64,000 bases of DNA from Bradyrhizobium sp. Ai1a-2 (GTDB lineage: Bacteria > Pseudomonadota > Alphaproteobacteria > Rhizobiales > Xanthobacteraceae): contig NZ_AUEZ01000003.1 of the NCBI RefSeq assembly GCF_000426245.1, positions 153,989 through 217,988 on the forward strand. The letters run 5' to 3'. Within the stretch, counting starts at the first letter, position 1. Each line of letters starts with the position of its first letter. Under the pieces are notes generated by a model, which was not told where the DNA came from, ran no database searches, and saw only the letters and a list, made by a program, of their open reading frames with translations. Both the position numbers and the translations under genes were made by a program. This document shows positions 45,752-55,296 of the stretch, piece after piece.

Positions 45752-47767
45752 TCAATCGGCCTTTGGTTCGACGTAGCGCGGAAACACGCCGACCGGCGGC
45801 GGCAATTGGACGCCCGGTCTAAGCCGCTCGCCAAAGGCGGCGAATTGGCGCGACGACTGATCATCCGTCGGGATGCCCAGACTATCGAGCAGCTTGGCCG
45901 AGGCTTCCGGCATCACCGGCTGCGTCAGGATCGCGATCTGGCGCACGACTTCCGCGGTCACATACAGCACCGTCTTCTGCCTGATGGGATCGGTCTTGGC
46001 CAGCGCCCACGGCGCCTCGCCCGCGAAATAGCGGTTGGCTTCGGCCACCACGGCCCACACCGCGTTCAGCCATTGATGGATCTGCTGGGTCGCCATCGCA
46101 CTTCGCGACGCCTCCAGCATCGCGTCTGCCTGCGCCAGGATCGCCTTGTCATTCTCGGAGAACTCGCCGGGCTCCGGCAGCACGCCGCCGAGCTGCTTGG
46201 CGATCATCGACAGCGAGCGCTGCGCCAGATTGCCGAGATCGTTGGCGAGGTCGGCATTGATGCGCGCGACGATGGCCTCGTGGCTGTAGTTGCCGTCCTG
46301 TCCGAACGGCACCTCGCGCAGGAAGAAGTAGCGCAGCTGGTCCACCCCGTACTGGTCGGCGAAGTCGAAGGGATCGACGACGTTGCCGACCGACTTCGAC
46401 ATCTTCTCGCCCCTGCTGAACAGGAAGCCGTGGGCATAGACGCGCTTTTGCACGGGGATGCCGGCCGACATCAGGAAAGCGGGCCAGTACACCGCGTGGA
46501 AGCGGATGATGTCCTTGCCGATGATGTGCACATCCGCCGGCCAGTAACGCCAGTTCGGATCATCCTCATCGGGAAAGCCGACGCCGGTGATGTAGTTGGT
46601 GAGCGCATCGACCCAGACATACATCACATGCTCGGCGTCGTTGGGCACCTTGACGCCCCAGTCGAAGGTGGTGCGCGAGATCGAGAGATCCTTCAGTCCG
46701 CTCCTGACGAAGCTCATCACTTCATTGCGACGCGAGTCCGGCCCGATGAAATCGGGCTGGCTTTCGTAGAGATGAAGCAGTTTGTCCTGGTACGCCGATA
46801 GCTTGAAGAAGTAGCTCTTCTCCTCGACCCACTCGACCGGCGTGCCCTGCGGGCCGCGGCGGACATTGTCCTCGCCGACAACGGTCTCGTCCTCGGCGTA
46901 GTAGGCCTCGTCGCGTACCGAATACCAGCCGGCATAGACGTCGATATAGATATCGCCATTCTGCTGCATGCGATTCCAGATCGACTGCACCGAGCGGTGA
47001 TGCGCCGGTTCGGAGGTGCGGATGAAGCGGTCGAACGAGACGTTCAGCCGCTCGTCCATCTCCTTGAAGCGGGCGGCGTTGCGGGTGGCGAGCTCGGACG
47101 GCGTCAGTCCCTCGGCCTGCGCGGTCTGGATCATCTTCTGGCCGTGCTCGTCGGTGCCGGTCAGGAAGAACACGTCCTTGCCGTCGAGCCGCTGGAAGCG
47201 CGCCAGCGCATCGGTCGCGATCGCCTCATAGGCGTGGCCGATATGCGGCTGCCCGTTCGGATAAGCGATCGCGGTCGTGATGTAGAACAGGTTGCCGCGA
47301 GCGGTCGGTGCAGGCGCGGACGTGGCAAAGGGAGCGGCTTGGGCCGGCTTCGGCTTTGGTTTCGGCGCCTTCTTCACCGCCGGCTTCACTACCGGCGCGG
47401 GCGCAGGCGTGCTGACCTGCTCCGGAGCAGCAATCGGCTTTTCCGGCGCAGCCTGCTTCGGGGCTTTCTTTACCGATTTTTTCGCGGTCTTCTTGGTCTT
47501 GGCAGTCGGTTTCTTGGCAGTCGCTTTCTTGGCAGCTGCTTTCTTGGTACCCGCTTTCTTGGCAGTCGCCTTCTTGCCCGTGGCTTTCTTGACAGCCGTT
47601 TTCTTCTTTGCAGCTTTCTTTTTGGCCGCTTTCTTCACAGCCTTCTTGACCGTCTTTTTCGCCTTCCTCGCAGGGGTCTTCTTTTTCGCGCGCGTTTTCA
47701 CCGCGGCCTTGGCGGCGCCGCGCGACGCCTTCTTCGTCTTTTTCTTCTTGGAAGCTTTCCGGGCCAC
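45752..47767 (-). CDS. metG: Methionyl-tRNA synthetase with histone-H1-like N-terminal extension
   Basis: 671 aa. Catalytic part from about residue 158: [21 protein letters not shown] with the HIGH motif at 175-178, and [12 protein letters not shown] (KMSKS about 453-457). This part alone, about 514 aa, is the normal length of a MetG2-type enzyme. Residues 1-157 are an added low-complexity Lys/Ala tract (repeats like [23 protein letters not shown]), then Pro/Ala/Lys, resembling eukaryotic/bacterial histone-H1 tails. No frame break is visible and the ATG at 47767 has a weak upstream signal. The next internal start candidates lie after the extension, so it should be translated. Confidence 0.95.
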   Translation of the reverse strand: MARKASKKKKTKKASRGAAKAAVKTRAKKKTPARKAKKTVKKAVKKAAKKKAAKKKTAVKKATGKKATAKKAGTKKAAAKKATAKKPTAKTKKTAKKSVKKAPKQAAPEKPIAAPEQVSTPAPAPVVKPAVKKAPKPKPKPAQAAPFATSAPAPTARGNLFYITTAIAYPNGQPHIGHAYEAIATDALARFQRLDGKDVFFLTGTDEHGQKMIQTAQAEGLTPSELATRNAARFKEMDERLNVSFDRFIRTSEPAHHRSVQSIWNRMQQNGDIYIDVYAGWYSVRDEAYYAEDETVVGEDNVRRGPQGTPVEWVEEKSYFFKLSAYQDKLLHLYESQPDFIGPDSRRNEVMSFVRSGLKDLSISRTTFDWGVKVPNDAEHVMYVWVDALTNYITGVGFPDEDDPNWRYWPADVHIIGKDIIRFHAVYWPAFLMSAGIPVQKRVYAHGFLFSRGEKMSKSVGNVVDPFDFADQYGVDQLRYFFLREVPFGQDGNYSHEAIVARINADLANDLGNLAQRSLSMIAKQLGGVLPEPGEFSENDKAILAQADAMLEASRSAMATQQIHQWLNAVWAVVAEANRYFAGEAPWALAKTDPIRQKTVLYVTAEVVRQIAILTQPVMPEASAKLLDSLGIPTDDQSSRQFAAFGERLRPGVQLPPPVGVFPRYVEPKAD

Positions 47768-47823
47768 AACGAATTCCTTAGATACGTTCTAGCGAAGATT
47801 ATCGGGATTGGTGAAACGGCGGA

Positions 47824-48864
47824 TTACCGCACGGCTTCCGCGAGCATCGAAAACACCGAGAACACCAGCGGCTTGCGTTCCAGATTGTACGATTCGGTAT
47901 CGCGCGCGGCGAGGACGATCTTTTCCCATACCTCTGCCAGCCGTGCAAGGCGCGGCAGGTTGGCGTTGGCATCGCCGGTGCGCAGCTTTTCGCTGATCCA
48001 TCGCTCGACGCCCTCGATGAAAGCCGCGAGCGCGACGCGATCGCTGAGGCCGAGCGCATCCCCGAGCGCATGCAGTTCGCGTGGATCCACCTGCGGCAAT
48101 GTCGCGAGCAGCGCCGCGGTCTTCTGCTGCAGCTTCAGCGCGTCGCCGCCAAGCAGGTTCAGCGCCCGCGCCACGCTGCCCTCCGCCGCGCCGGCGGTCT
48201 CGAGCAGCGCCGGATCGTCGGGCGACATTTCGGCGGCCGCGGAAGCGGCGCGGATCACATCATTGGTATCGAGCGGCCTGAGCAGCAATTTGCGACAGCG
48301 GGAGAGGATCGTCGGCAGCACCCGCGACGGGGCGTGGCTGACCAAGAGGAACAGCGATTGCTGCGGCGGCTCCTCGAGAATCTTCAAGAGCGCGTTGGCC
48401 GCATTCGGATTGAGCTCGTCGACGGTGTCCACGATGCACACGCGCCAGCCCTCGACCGCCGCGGTCGAGCCGAAGAACGAGATGGTTTCGCGGGTCTCGT
48501 CGACCGTGATCACCGTCCGCAGCACGCCACGGTCATTGAGCCCGCGCTCCAGCACCAACAGCCCGCCATGGGCGCCGGCCGCAACCTGCCGTGCCACCGG
48601 ATCCTGCGGATCGACCGCCAGGGTCTCCGCCTGCTGCACGGAAGGCGCGAGCGGATCGCGGTGCGCCAGCACGAAGCGCGCCATGCGATAGGCCAGCGTG
48701 GCCTTGCCGATGCCGGCCGCGCCGCCGATCAGCCAGGCGTGCGGGATGCGGCCGGAGCGGTAGGCGGCGAGCAATGCTCCCTCCGCCTCGCGATGCCCGA
48801 AGAAGTCGGACGTCTCGCGCGGATGCCGGACCGCGATCTCCTGCTCGGCCTTGCGCGGGCTCAT
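47824..48864 (-). CDS. holB: DNA polymerase III delta' subunit
   Basis: 346 aa clamp-loader subunit. Walker-A-like IGGAAGIGKATLAYRMA, DELNPNAANALLKILEEPP, and the SRC motif ILSRCRKL typical of delta'/gamma. The zinc-binding Cys cluster of E. coli HolB is missing, as usual in alphaproteobacteria. ATG 48864 overlaps the tmk stop by ATGA. Confidence 0.93.
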   Translation of the reverse strand: MSPRKAEQEIAVRHPRETSDFFGHREAEGALLAAYRSGRIPHAWLIGGAAGIGKATLAYRMARFVLAHRDPLAPSVQQAETLAVDPQDPVARQVAAGAHGGLLVLERGLNDRGVLRTVITVDETRETISFFGSTAAVEGWRVCIVDTVDELNPNAANALLKILEEPPQQSLFLLVSHAPSRVLPTILSRCRKLLLRPLDTNDVIRAASAAAEMSPDDPALLETAGAAEGSVARALNLLGGDALKLQQKTAALLATLPQVDPRELHALGDALGLSDRVALAAFIEGVERWISEKLRTGDANANLPRLARLAEVWEKIVLAARDTESYNLERKPLVFSVFSMLAEAVR

Positions 48865-49547
48865 GCGTGGCTCGCGGCCGGAACTGTCGCGAGGAGACGC
48901 TCGCGCAGCACATTCCAGATGCGTTCGGAGACCGCATCGGCGTCGGCATCGGCATTGATCAGGACGCAACGCTGCGGGTCTTCGGCCGCGAGCTGCTTGT
49001 AGGCCTCGCGCAAATCCTGATGGAACTGGACGTTCTCGGCCTCGAAGCGATCGGGGGCTGCGCTGCCGCGGCGTGCCGCAGCCCGCTTCAGGCCGACTTC
49101 GACGGGCACGTCGAGGATGAAGGTGAGATCCGGCTTGAGGTCGCCGATGGTAACGCGCTGCATGGCGCTGACGAGGCCGGGCGGCACCTGCCCAAGCCGG
49201 CCCTGATAGACCCGCGTCGAATCGAAGAAGCGATCGCAGAGCACCCAGGTGCCCTGGTTCAACGCCGGCAGGATCACGGTGCGGACATGATCATCGCGCG
49301 CGGCCGCGAACAGCAGCGTCTCGGCATCGGGCCCGAGCAGCTTGCCCATGCCCGACAGCAACAGATGCCGGATGATTTCGGCGCCCGGCGAGCCGCCGGG
49401 CTCGCGGGTGACGATGGTGCGCAGCTTGGCTCCGTTCAGGCGTTCGGCGAGCCGGCGGATCTGGGTGGATTTTCCGGACCCCTCGCCGCCTTCGAACGTG
49501 ATGAAGTGTCCGCGCGACGGTCGTCGCTTGACCCGAGCCTTTGCCAT
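48861..49547 (-). CDS. tmk: Thymidylate kinase
   Basis: 228 aa. Phosphorylates dTMP to dTDP. P-loop FITFEGGEGSGKSTQ, TREPGGSPGAE, DRFFDSTRVYQG and the lid RRGSAAPDRFEAE. The start ATG 49547 comes 1 bp after the stop of the carboxypeptidase gene. Forms an operon with holB. Confidence 0.95.
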   Translation of the reverse strand: MAKARVKRRPSRGHFITFEGGEGSGKSTQIRRLAERLNGAKLRTIVTREPGGSPGAEIIRHLLLSGMGKLLGPDAETLLFAAARDDHVRTVILPALNQGTWVLCDRFFDSTRVYQGRLGQVPPGLVSAMQRVTIGDLKPDLTFILDVPVEVGLKRAAARRGSAAPDRFEAENVQFHQDLREAYKQLAAEDPQRCVLINADADADAVSERIWNVLRERLLATVPAASHA

Positions 49548-49548
49548 G

Positions 49549-50808
49549 TCAGAGCTTCTCGACGCCCGCGCGGAACATGCCGATGACCAGCTCCTGGGCG
49601 CCGTCGAGCGCCCGGCGCACGGTCGATCCGGTGCCGATCGCTTCCGCCGCGTAGACCGGCGTTTCCACGGCAAGATTGCCGCTCCGCCAGACCCTGACGA
49701 AGCCGATCTGTTGACCGGCCTGGATCGGCGCACGGACCGGGCCGTTATAGACCACGCGCGCCAGCAGCCGCTCGTTGCCGTTCTTCGATACCATCACCTT
49801 GATCGGTTCGGGGCTCGTCAGCTTCACCGAGCGGCTTTCGCCGCCGAACACCCGGGCGTAACCGATGGTCTGGTTGGCGGCAATCAATATGCGGGTCTCG
49901 AAGCTGCGGAAGCCCCATTCCAGCATCTTCTTGGCTTCGCTCGCGCGGTCCTCGGCGTCCTCCAGGCCGTTGACCACCACGATCAGCCGCGTGTCGTTCT
50001 GCACGGCCGAGCCGACCATGCCGTAGCCGCCTTCCTTGGTGTAGCCGGTCTTCAGGCCATCGGCGCCGCTCAGCGAGTTCAGCAGCGGATTGCGGTTCAG
50101 CTGGCGGATCTTGTTCCAGGTGAATTCCTTCTCGCCGAACAGCTTGTACATGTCGGGATAGGTCAGGATGATGTAGCGCGCGAGCTTCGCCAATTCGCGA
50201 ACCGTCATCTTGTTCCCGGGGTCGGGCAGGCCGTTGGAATTGGCGAAGGTCGATTTGGTCAGGCCCAGCTCCCAGGCGCGCTTGGTCATGACGTTCGATG
50301 CGAACTCGCGCTCGTTGCCGGCGATGCCTTCGGCGAGCGCGATGCAGGAGTCGTTGCCGCTCTGGATGATCGCCCCGTGCAGGAGGTCGTCGACCGAGAC
50401 CTTGCTGTTGATCGCGGCGAACATCGTCGAACTGCCGGAGGGCGCCCCGCCCCGTCGCCAGGCGTACTCGCTGATCCGGTATTCGTCGGTCAGCTTGATG
50501 TCGCCCTTCTTGAGGGCGTTGAAGACGACTTCCGCCGTCATCAGCTTCATCATGCTCGAGGGCGCGCGCAGCTCGTCGGCGTTCTTCTCGAACAGCACGC
50601 TGCCCGAGGACGCCTCGATCAGGATCGCGGTCGGCGCGTCGCCGTCAAAGCCGCCCTCTTCCTTCTTGGCGCCCTGCACGCTGTTGTTGGCGGCATAGAC
50701 CGCCGTGCCGAAGCCGATCGCAAGCGCGATCGCAGCCGCCGTCAGCGCGCGCCAAGGCGAATACCAAGGTCTGCGCGCCAGGAAAGCGGATCGAGAAGCA
50801 GCGATCAT
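49549..50808 (-). CDS. D-alanyl-D-alanine carboxypeptidase (PBP5/6 type)
   Basis: 419 aa. Trims pentapeptides of peptidoglycan in the periplasm. Signal/anchor at about 20-40 (ALTAAAIALAIGFGTAVYA), catalytic SxxK SMMK (S85, K88), SGN, and KTG in GLKTGYT. A C-terminal PBP5-type beta domain follows. ATG 50808 has AGGAC upstream; a longer frame upstream lacks similarity. Precedes tmk. Confidence 0.93.
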   Translation of the reverse strand: MIAASRSAFLARRPWYSPWRALTAAAIALAIGFGTAVYAANNSVQGAKKEEGGFDGDAPTAILIEASSGSVLFEKNADELRAPSSMMKLMTAEVVFNALKKGDIKLTDEYRISEYAWRRGGAPSGSSTMFAAINSKVSVDDLLHGAIIQSGNDSCIALAEGIAGNEREFASNVMTKRAWELGLTKSTFANSNGLPDPGNKMTVRELAKLARYIILTYPDMYKLFGEKEFTWNKIRQLNRNPLLNSLSGADGLKTGYTKEGGYGMVGSAVQNDTRLIVVVNGLEDAEDRASEAKKMLEWGFRSFETRILIAANQTIGYARVFGGESRSVKLTSPEPIKVMVSKNGNERLLARVVYNGPVRAPIQAGQQIGFVRVWRSGNLAVETPVYAAEAIGTGSTVRRALDGAQELVIGMFRAGVEKL

Positions 50809-51048
50809 CGGCGATGTCCTGAAACGAGGGCGTTCTACCAGCTGGAAGTATCGCAAACAACTGAGGTTTTGGCCGCAAGGCCAGAGCCGGCGCGCCTCTC
50901 CCACAGTGAAAATGATCCTATCGCGGAACCCCGCCGGTCTCTCGCAGCAAATCCGGCAAAGACGGCGGAAACGCGTACGCCTGAAGGGCTCGAAAGCTGC
51001 AGCCGGCGCTGATCAGGTTTCTTAAGATAAGCGCCTGAAGTCGTTGAT

Positions 51049-51972
51049 TCAGTAGAGCCCGCGACCGCTCAGCACTTCCGCCGGGCCGCGCGGATCAATC
51101 GGCACATAGGCCGAGCTGGCATCGTTTTCATAGCGGCCATTGGCGTCATACGACACCTGCCGCAGATTCCCGGTGCCCCGCCCGCGTCCACGGCTGGAGG
51201 CGGACATCTCCGAGGTCGCATTGGACGAGGCGTAGTCGGCCGACGTATTGCCCAGCGAATAGGGCCGCCCCTCCGGCAGCGGAACTTCGCCGCGAATGTG
51301 GCCGGTCGAGGAGGACATGTCAGGCACGAACGGCCTCGCCGAGGCGATCCGGACCGCGGACGGCGACGGCGCCGGCGCGCCGGTCCGCAGCGTTGCCATC
51401 AACTGGCGGTCATCGGAGCCTTCCAGAGGCGCCCGTCCGACATATTCGACGCGAACGCGGGCAACACCATTGCCTTTGAATTCAAGCAGTTCGGCGGCCT
51501 TGTTGGAGACGTCGATGAGGCGATTGGCGTGATAGGGCCCGCGGTCATTGACGCGCACGACCAGCGACTTGCCGTTCCGCAAATTCGTCACCCGCGCATA
51601 GCACGGCATCGGTAGCGTCGGATGCGCCGCCGTCAGCGAGGCCATGTCGAACACTTCGCCATTGGCGGTCAGCCGGCCGTGGAAATCATCGCCATACCAG
51701 GAGGCGAGCCCCTCCGCGCGGTAGTTGACATCTTCCTCGGGCACATACATGCGCCCGCCCACCATGTAGGGCTTGCCGACACGGTAGGTGCCGCCACCTT
51801 TCGGCACTGGTTCGCCGAAGGCGACCACGCGCGGGCTTGCGGAAACGCCGTATTTCGGATCGACGCGGCTCGCGAACTTGTTCGAGGAGGCGCAGTTGGC
51901 AAGCACAAGGCAGGTTGCGACCGCAGCCGCGCCCCGCGCCATCGCCCGAATCGGATATTGCCGCTTCCCCAT
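51049..51972 (-). CDS. rlpA: RlpA-family septal lipoprotein
   Basis: 307 aa. Lipoprotein signal with lipobox VLANC (C27), double-psi beta-barrel domain with GLASWYGDDFHGRLTANGEVFDM, LPMPCYARVTNLRNGKSLVVRVNDRGPY and RLIDVSNKAAELL. A low-complexity C-terminus replaces the SPOR domain of E. coli RlpA. Family acts as lytic transglycosylase on naked glycans; the conserved H and D residues are present. Start ATG 51972 preferred over TTG 51981. Confidence 0.92.
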   Translation of the reverse strand: MGKRQYPIRAMARGAAAVATCLVLANCASSNKFASRVDPKYGVSASPRVVAFGEPVPKGGGTYRVGKPYMVGGRMYVPEEDVNYRAEGLASWYGDDFHGRLTANGEVFDMASLTAAHPTLPMPCYARVTNLRNGKSLVVRVNDRGPYHANRLIDVSNKAAELLEFKGNGVARVRVEYVGRAPLEGSDDRQLMATLRTGAPAPSPSAVRIASARPFVPDMSSSTGHIRGEVPLPEGRPYSLGNTSADYASSNATSEMSASSRGRGRGTGNLRQVSYDANGRYENDASSAYVPIDPRGPAEVLSGRGLY

Positions 51973-52301
51973 TGACCCCAACTACCACGCTACCGGACGC
52001 GTGCCCACTTGCGAGGCCCCTTCGCGTCACTGAATCCCCACGATGCGGCCCACCTCCGCATCAAAACGTGAGGATATCGCAACCGGAACACGGCGGAAAT
52101 GGGGAGAGCCGTACCATGGTAAATTCTCAGTTGCGCCCTCCCGGCATTCCACGGGCGAAAGCTGTCCCGCTTTCACACAATCTGTTGCAGCAAATCATCA
52201 CTTCACGCCGGATCGCAGCCTTGCCCGCAGGATTCTTTTGACTGTGCAAGGCCGCAGTCGTTCTCTCCCCCGTGCGCAGGGGACGCAAAGGAAGTTCTGC
52301 A
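51973..52301. other. 329-bp gap without a recognised gene
   Basis: Lies between rlpA (minus) and the 29-aa gene (plus). No frame with a supported start, no clear repeat. Promoters for both sides are expected here. Confidence 0.45.
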
Positions 52302-52391
52302 ATGATCGAGACGGTAACGGCGGTGATGGGCCTGGTGAGCGCGGGGATCTTTCTGGCCCATGCCTACGAGGGTTTTCGCACCCGGGCGTAA
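52302..52391 (+). CDS. 29-aa single-pass membrane peptide
   Basis: MIETVTAVMGLVSAGIFLAHAYEG is followed by FRTRA. A hydrophobic helix (residues 4-20) with a basic tail. AAGGAAG lies 7 nt before the ATG. Similar tiny proteins are common in Bradyrhizobium in my recollection; function unknown. Confidence 0.65.
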   Translation: MIETVTAVMGLVSAGIFLAHAYEGFRTRA

Positions 52392-52492
52392 AAGCCCAAC
52401 GCGAAACGAAAGACGCATCACCTCTTTCGAGAAAGGCCTATTGGTAAAGCTTTAATAGATTCGGACGAGCATCGGAGTTTAGCAGGTGCATC

Positions 52493-52591
52493 ATGCGCAA
52501 ACACGACTTGGTCTCCGACGGATTCCTGACACTCACAGCAGCAAGCTTCGTGCTGCTCTGCTCGAGCCTGCTGGCCTTCGCGCTGAGCTAG
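52493..52591 (+). CDS. 32-aa single-pass membrane peptide
   Basis: Charged start MRKHDLVSDG, then a membrane helix (FLTLTAASFVLLCSSLLAFAL). AGCAGG lies about 7 nt before the ATG. Lies 101 bp after another small membrane peptide on the same strand. Function unknown. Confidence 0.5.
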   Translation: MRKHDLVSDGFLTLTAASFVLLCSSLLAFALS

Positions 52592-52920
52592 GCTAGCACG
52601 GGCCGCTTACGGCTCCTGAAGATTGCGGGCATTGCGCTGTCAATGTCCGCCGAATGCGTACAAGCCGACGTTCGCTTTTCTGCAACGAGATTGTGATCGA
52701 AGTCGCGGCGGCGTTGCCTGCCCTCGCCAGTTTCTTTCCTCATGCAGCGAAAGACTCGACCAACATGCCTTCTGCCGGAGGCGTGAACGTCTTCATGCCA
52801 TGGCTCCTTCCCGAACATCCGCCTGCTCGTAGAGACCCTCGAGGTCGCCCGCTACGGGCATTGCCAAACGACCCGGCAAAATCGCAAGCTCGCGAGGTTC
52901 ACACGGTAAGGACCTCAGTC
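52592..52920. other. 329-bp gap without a recognised gene
   Basis: An open frame leads into the next gene from 52654, but it has no similarity to the family and no ribosome-binding site, so I treat the stretch as untranslated leader/promoter. Confidence 0.45.
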
Positions 52921-54114
52921 ATGTCAAACGGGCCAAAAGAGCGCCTCGATCGCCGCGACTTCATGATCGCGTCAATTGCAACGGCCAGCGCATCGGCTGC
53001 CCTCGCCGTTACCGCTGGGGCTGCAAATGCCCAGGCTGCCGCGACAGTCTCTGCCGATCCGGCATCAGGAACGGTCTACACTGGCGATACGATCCAGGGC
53101 AAAAAGGTCGTCAGCGCGCTCAACGTCAAAGACCTGGAGCCTGGCAAGAAGCACCTTTTGTATTTTCAAGGCGTGCAGATGCCCACCGGACAGCACTGGT
53201 ATGTGTCGGTGACAGTCGCCAAGGGAGCGAAGCCTGGCAAGCGCGTCGTGCTCGTCAGTGGCGTGCATGGCGACGAGATGAGTTCCGTGCATACGGTCCA
53301 GACCGTGATGAACCAACTCGATCCGGCGGAGATGTCCGGCACGGTGATGGCGGTTGCGGACGTGTCCCGCCCGGCTATGGAAGGCCTGCAGCGCAGATGG
53401 CCCAACTTCGGCAGGGGTAATGATCTGATCGATATGAACCGGGAATGGCCCGGGAACGAGAACGGCCCCACCGCACCCAGCCGACACGCTGGCCTCCTGT
53501 TCAACCGCCTGCTGCGGCCGAACGCCGATGCCGCGATCGACTTCCACACCGGGACCACCGGCTTCGATGTCACCGCATTCAATATCGCCGGCATGGATGT
53601 GCCCGAGATCAAGGCGATGGCGGAACTCTACCCCGTCGGCCAGATCTTCGACAATCATGTATATCCCGGTGTCCTGCACAATGCGTTCGTCGACGTGGGC
53701 ATCCCCTCCTTCACGCCGGAGATCGGAGCTGCACGCGTCCTGAACATCGAGATGATCTCGCTGTTCGTGGAAGGCACAATGAACGTCCTCAAACATTTCG
53801 GCATCCTGGCCGGGCCAATGGGACGCACAAGCAAGGACGTGGGTGTCTTCATCGGTAACAGTGCGCTCCCGATCCTTGCAACCCAGGGAGGACTCGTCGA
53901 GCATCTGGTCAAGCTCAACGACAAGGTCGAACCAGGACAGAAGGTGGCCATTCAGCGGAACAGTTTCGGCGAAGTGGTTGCGGAATATACAAGCAGCGTG
54001 GCCGGAGAGGTAACGGGCCAGCGTAGCGACGCGATGTCCGAGCCCGGCGACCCCCTGACATTCATCCTTTTCCACAAGGCGACGCTGAATGGCGGTGAGA
54101 CTTATCCCGAGTAA
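52921..54114 (+). CDS. Tat-exported aspartoacylase/succinylglutamate-desuccinylase-family enzyme
   Basis: 397 aa, ATG 52921 with AAGGAC upstream. Tat signal LDRRDFMIASIATASASAALAV, cleavage near ANAQA. M14-like zinc hydrolase: metal motif VSGVHGDEMSSVHTVQ (H and E), DMNREWPG, and third ligand IDFHTGTTGFDV. C-terminal beta domain. Likely deacylates a periplasmic N-acyl amino acid or related amide. Single gene; its 3' end overlaps an IS630 remnant on the other strand. Confidence 0.87.
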   Translation: MSNGPKERLDRRDFMIASIATASASAALAVTAGAANAQAAATVSADPASGTVYTGDTIQGKKVVSALNVKDLEPGKKHLLYFQGVQMPTGQHWYVSVTVAKGAKPGKRVVLVSGVHGDEMSSVHTVQTVMNQLDPAEMSGTVMAVADVSRPAMEGLQRRWPNFGRGNDLIDMNREWPGNENGPTAPSRHAGLLFNRLLRPNADAAIDFHTGTTGFDVTAFNIAGMDVPEIKAMAELYPVGQIFDNHVYPGVLHNAFVDVGIPSFTPEIGAARVLNIEMISLFVEGTMNVLKHFGILAGPMGRTSKDVGVFIGNSALPILATQGGLVEHLVKLNDKVEPGQKVAIQRNSFGEVVAEYTSSVAGEVTGQRSDAMSEPGDPLTFILFHKATLNGGETYPE

Positions 54115-54234
54115 TCCAGCACTTGGTGCCCGCGTCTGATCTTGTTCAGGTCGGCGACCCGGCTGAAGGGTTTGCGGTGAAGCATTGTGGTCGTCGAGCA
54201 AGCGCCTGATGGCGGCCTGAAGATCGCTGATCGA
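54102..54234 (-). pseudogene. IS630-family transposase C-terminal remnant
   Basis: The minus strand reads SISDLQAAIRRLLDDHNASP in one frame, then KPFSRVADLNKIRRGHQVLD plus stop in another. Together these match the C-terminal pattern of IS630 transposases (AI..FL..HNA..KPF.W.AD..KI....R..Q.LD). A frameshift separates the two parts and the catalytic DDE region is absent, so it is a fossil. Found in the gap after the aspartoacylase-family gene. The assignment is from memory of the pattern. Confidence 0.5.
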
Positions 54235-54390
54235 CGGGCTTCACGATGGGGCTGACGATCGAACTGTATCAGAGCGCTCAAGCCACGACTCCAGCGTTGC
54301 ACCCGCGCACGCTGCCTTCGAAGTCGCTCACGTGCAGGACGACGCCCTGCACGTGATGCATTTTGCATGCTCCATTGTTCTCGGGAACTG

Positions 54391-54858
54391 CTAACGAAGC
54401 GTCAGGCCCGCTACACCTAACGCCAAATTGACGCCGAATTGGCCCTCGACTGACAACGGTTGCAGCGAGATCGTGCGGTTGGATCCTCCCACCAGCACAT
54501 TGGCGCCGAGACCAATTCCCACTGCTGCATTTCCGCTTGCGCCCACATAATTCCCGCGCAGTACGCCTGGACCGATATGCGATGTCGGCGCGAACACGCC
54601 CCAGAACAGCCTCCCGCCACCAGTGACGCCAAGGTCCAGCCCCAAACGGGTTATCCGGCCGGAGTAGTTATAGACTCGTCCCGTATTTGAGCGGAAGACG
54701 CAGCTCATTCGCTGCCTCGAACCGACAAGCAATCCGACTCTGGGACCGGTATCGCATGTGAGCCCACCCACACGAACAGGCTGTGTTTGTGCGAATGCCG
54801 GCGAGGCCAAGCTAAGTCCAAGAACACAGACACCCACTGAAAGATAAACATTCGACAT
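54391..54858 (-). CDS. Secreted DUF992 protein
   Basis: 155 aa from ATG 54858 (GGAG 6 nt upstream; two ATGs and a TTG lie just upstream in frame). Signal peptide MSNVYLSVGVCVLGLSLASPAFAQ. DUF992 features: VGGLTCDTGPRVGLLVGSRQRMSCVF, YSGRITRLGLDLGVT, then Gly-rich strands. Family is common in rhizobia; unknown role. Two Cys can form a disulfide. Confidence 0.85.
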   Translation of the reverse strand: MSNVYLSVGVCVLGLSLASPAFAQTQPVRVGGLTCDTGPRVGLLVGSRQRMSCVFRSNTGRVYNYSGRITRLGLDLGVTGGGRLFWGVFAPTSHIGPGVLRGNYVGASGNAAVGIGLGANVLVGGSNRTISLQPLSVEGQFGVNLALGVAGLTLR

Positions 54859-55011
54859 CATCATCTCCAAGTAAGCCGAGGCGGCTATGGTTCACCTGAG
54901 TACAGTTACCCGGGCTCTGCGCTTGCTCGCGAGCCAACAGGCGTCGGTCGTCTAAAGCTTGTTCGTCGCTAGAGAAAATATAATGGTGCGGCACCCGCCA
55001 CCATTTATGGC

Positions 55012-55296
55012 TCAACGACAGTACCGATGAGATACGCGGTGAGATCTGCCACTGCGCGAGCGGTACCAGCACTCTCCATGGCGCCAATAGTAGTTATGCC
55101 AATGCCGGTGCCGGTTGGCTCCAGCAATCGCCCCGGCCGTGGCTCCGATAGCCGCGCCCCGTCGGCCTCCAACGGCACCGCCAATAATTGCGCCAGATAC
55201 GGCGCCCCGCCCCGCGCTGCTTTGCGCGTAAGTTTCTCCCAAGGGCACCAGTATCGCAAGACCAACCACAAACAGCGTAACCCGGCATTTTTTCAT
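55012..55296 (-). CDS. Glycine-zipper secreted small protein
   Basis: 94 aa, ATG 55296 with GGAAAG upstream. Signal peptide MKKCRVTLFVVGLAILVPLG, glycine zipper (GAVSGAIIGGAVGG, GAAIGATAGAIAGA), then a His/Tyr/Arg-rich tail (HRHWHNYYWRHGECWYRS). Typical of outer-membrane-associated YMGG-like small proteins. Single gene. Confidence 0.82.
   Translation of the reverse strand: MKKCRVTLFVVGLAILVPLGETYAQSSAGRGAVSGAIIGGAVGGRRGAAIGATAGAIAGANRHRHWHNYYWRHGECWYRSRSGRSHRVSHRYCR

Noticed and set aside
47292..47792. Hydrophobic Phe/Ala-rich frame (apparent membrane protein) opposite the metG extension
   Set aside because: Reverse complement of AAG/GCC repeats naturally gives Phe/Leu/Ala runs; it is not evidence of a membrane protein.
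46997..48691. 564-codon plus-strand frame opposite metG and holB
   Set aside because: Leucine/arginine/serine-rich reading of the Lys/Ala repeat on the opposite strand; no family signal.
49342..51012. 556-codon plus-strand frame opposite tmk and the carboxypeptidase
   Set aside because: Antisense of two clear genes; no recognisable domain.
53065..54201. 378-codon minus-strand frame opposite the aspartoacylase-family gene
   Set aside because: Antisense shadow. Only its last 40 codons are interesting, as part of the IS630 remnant.
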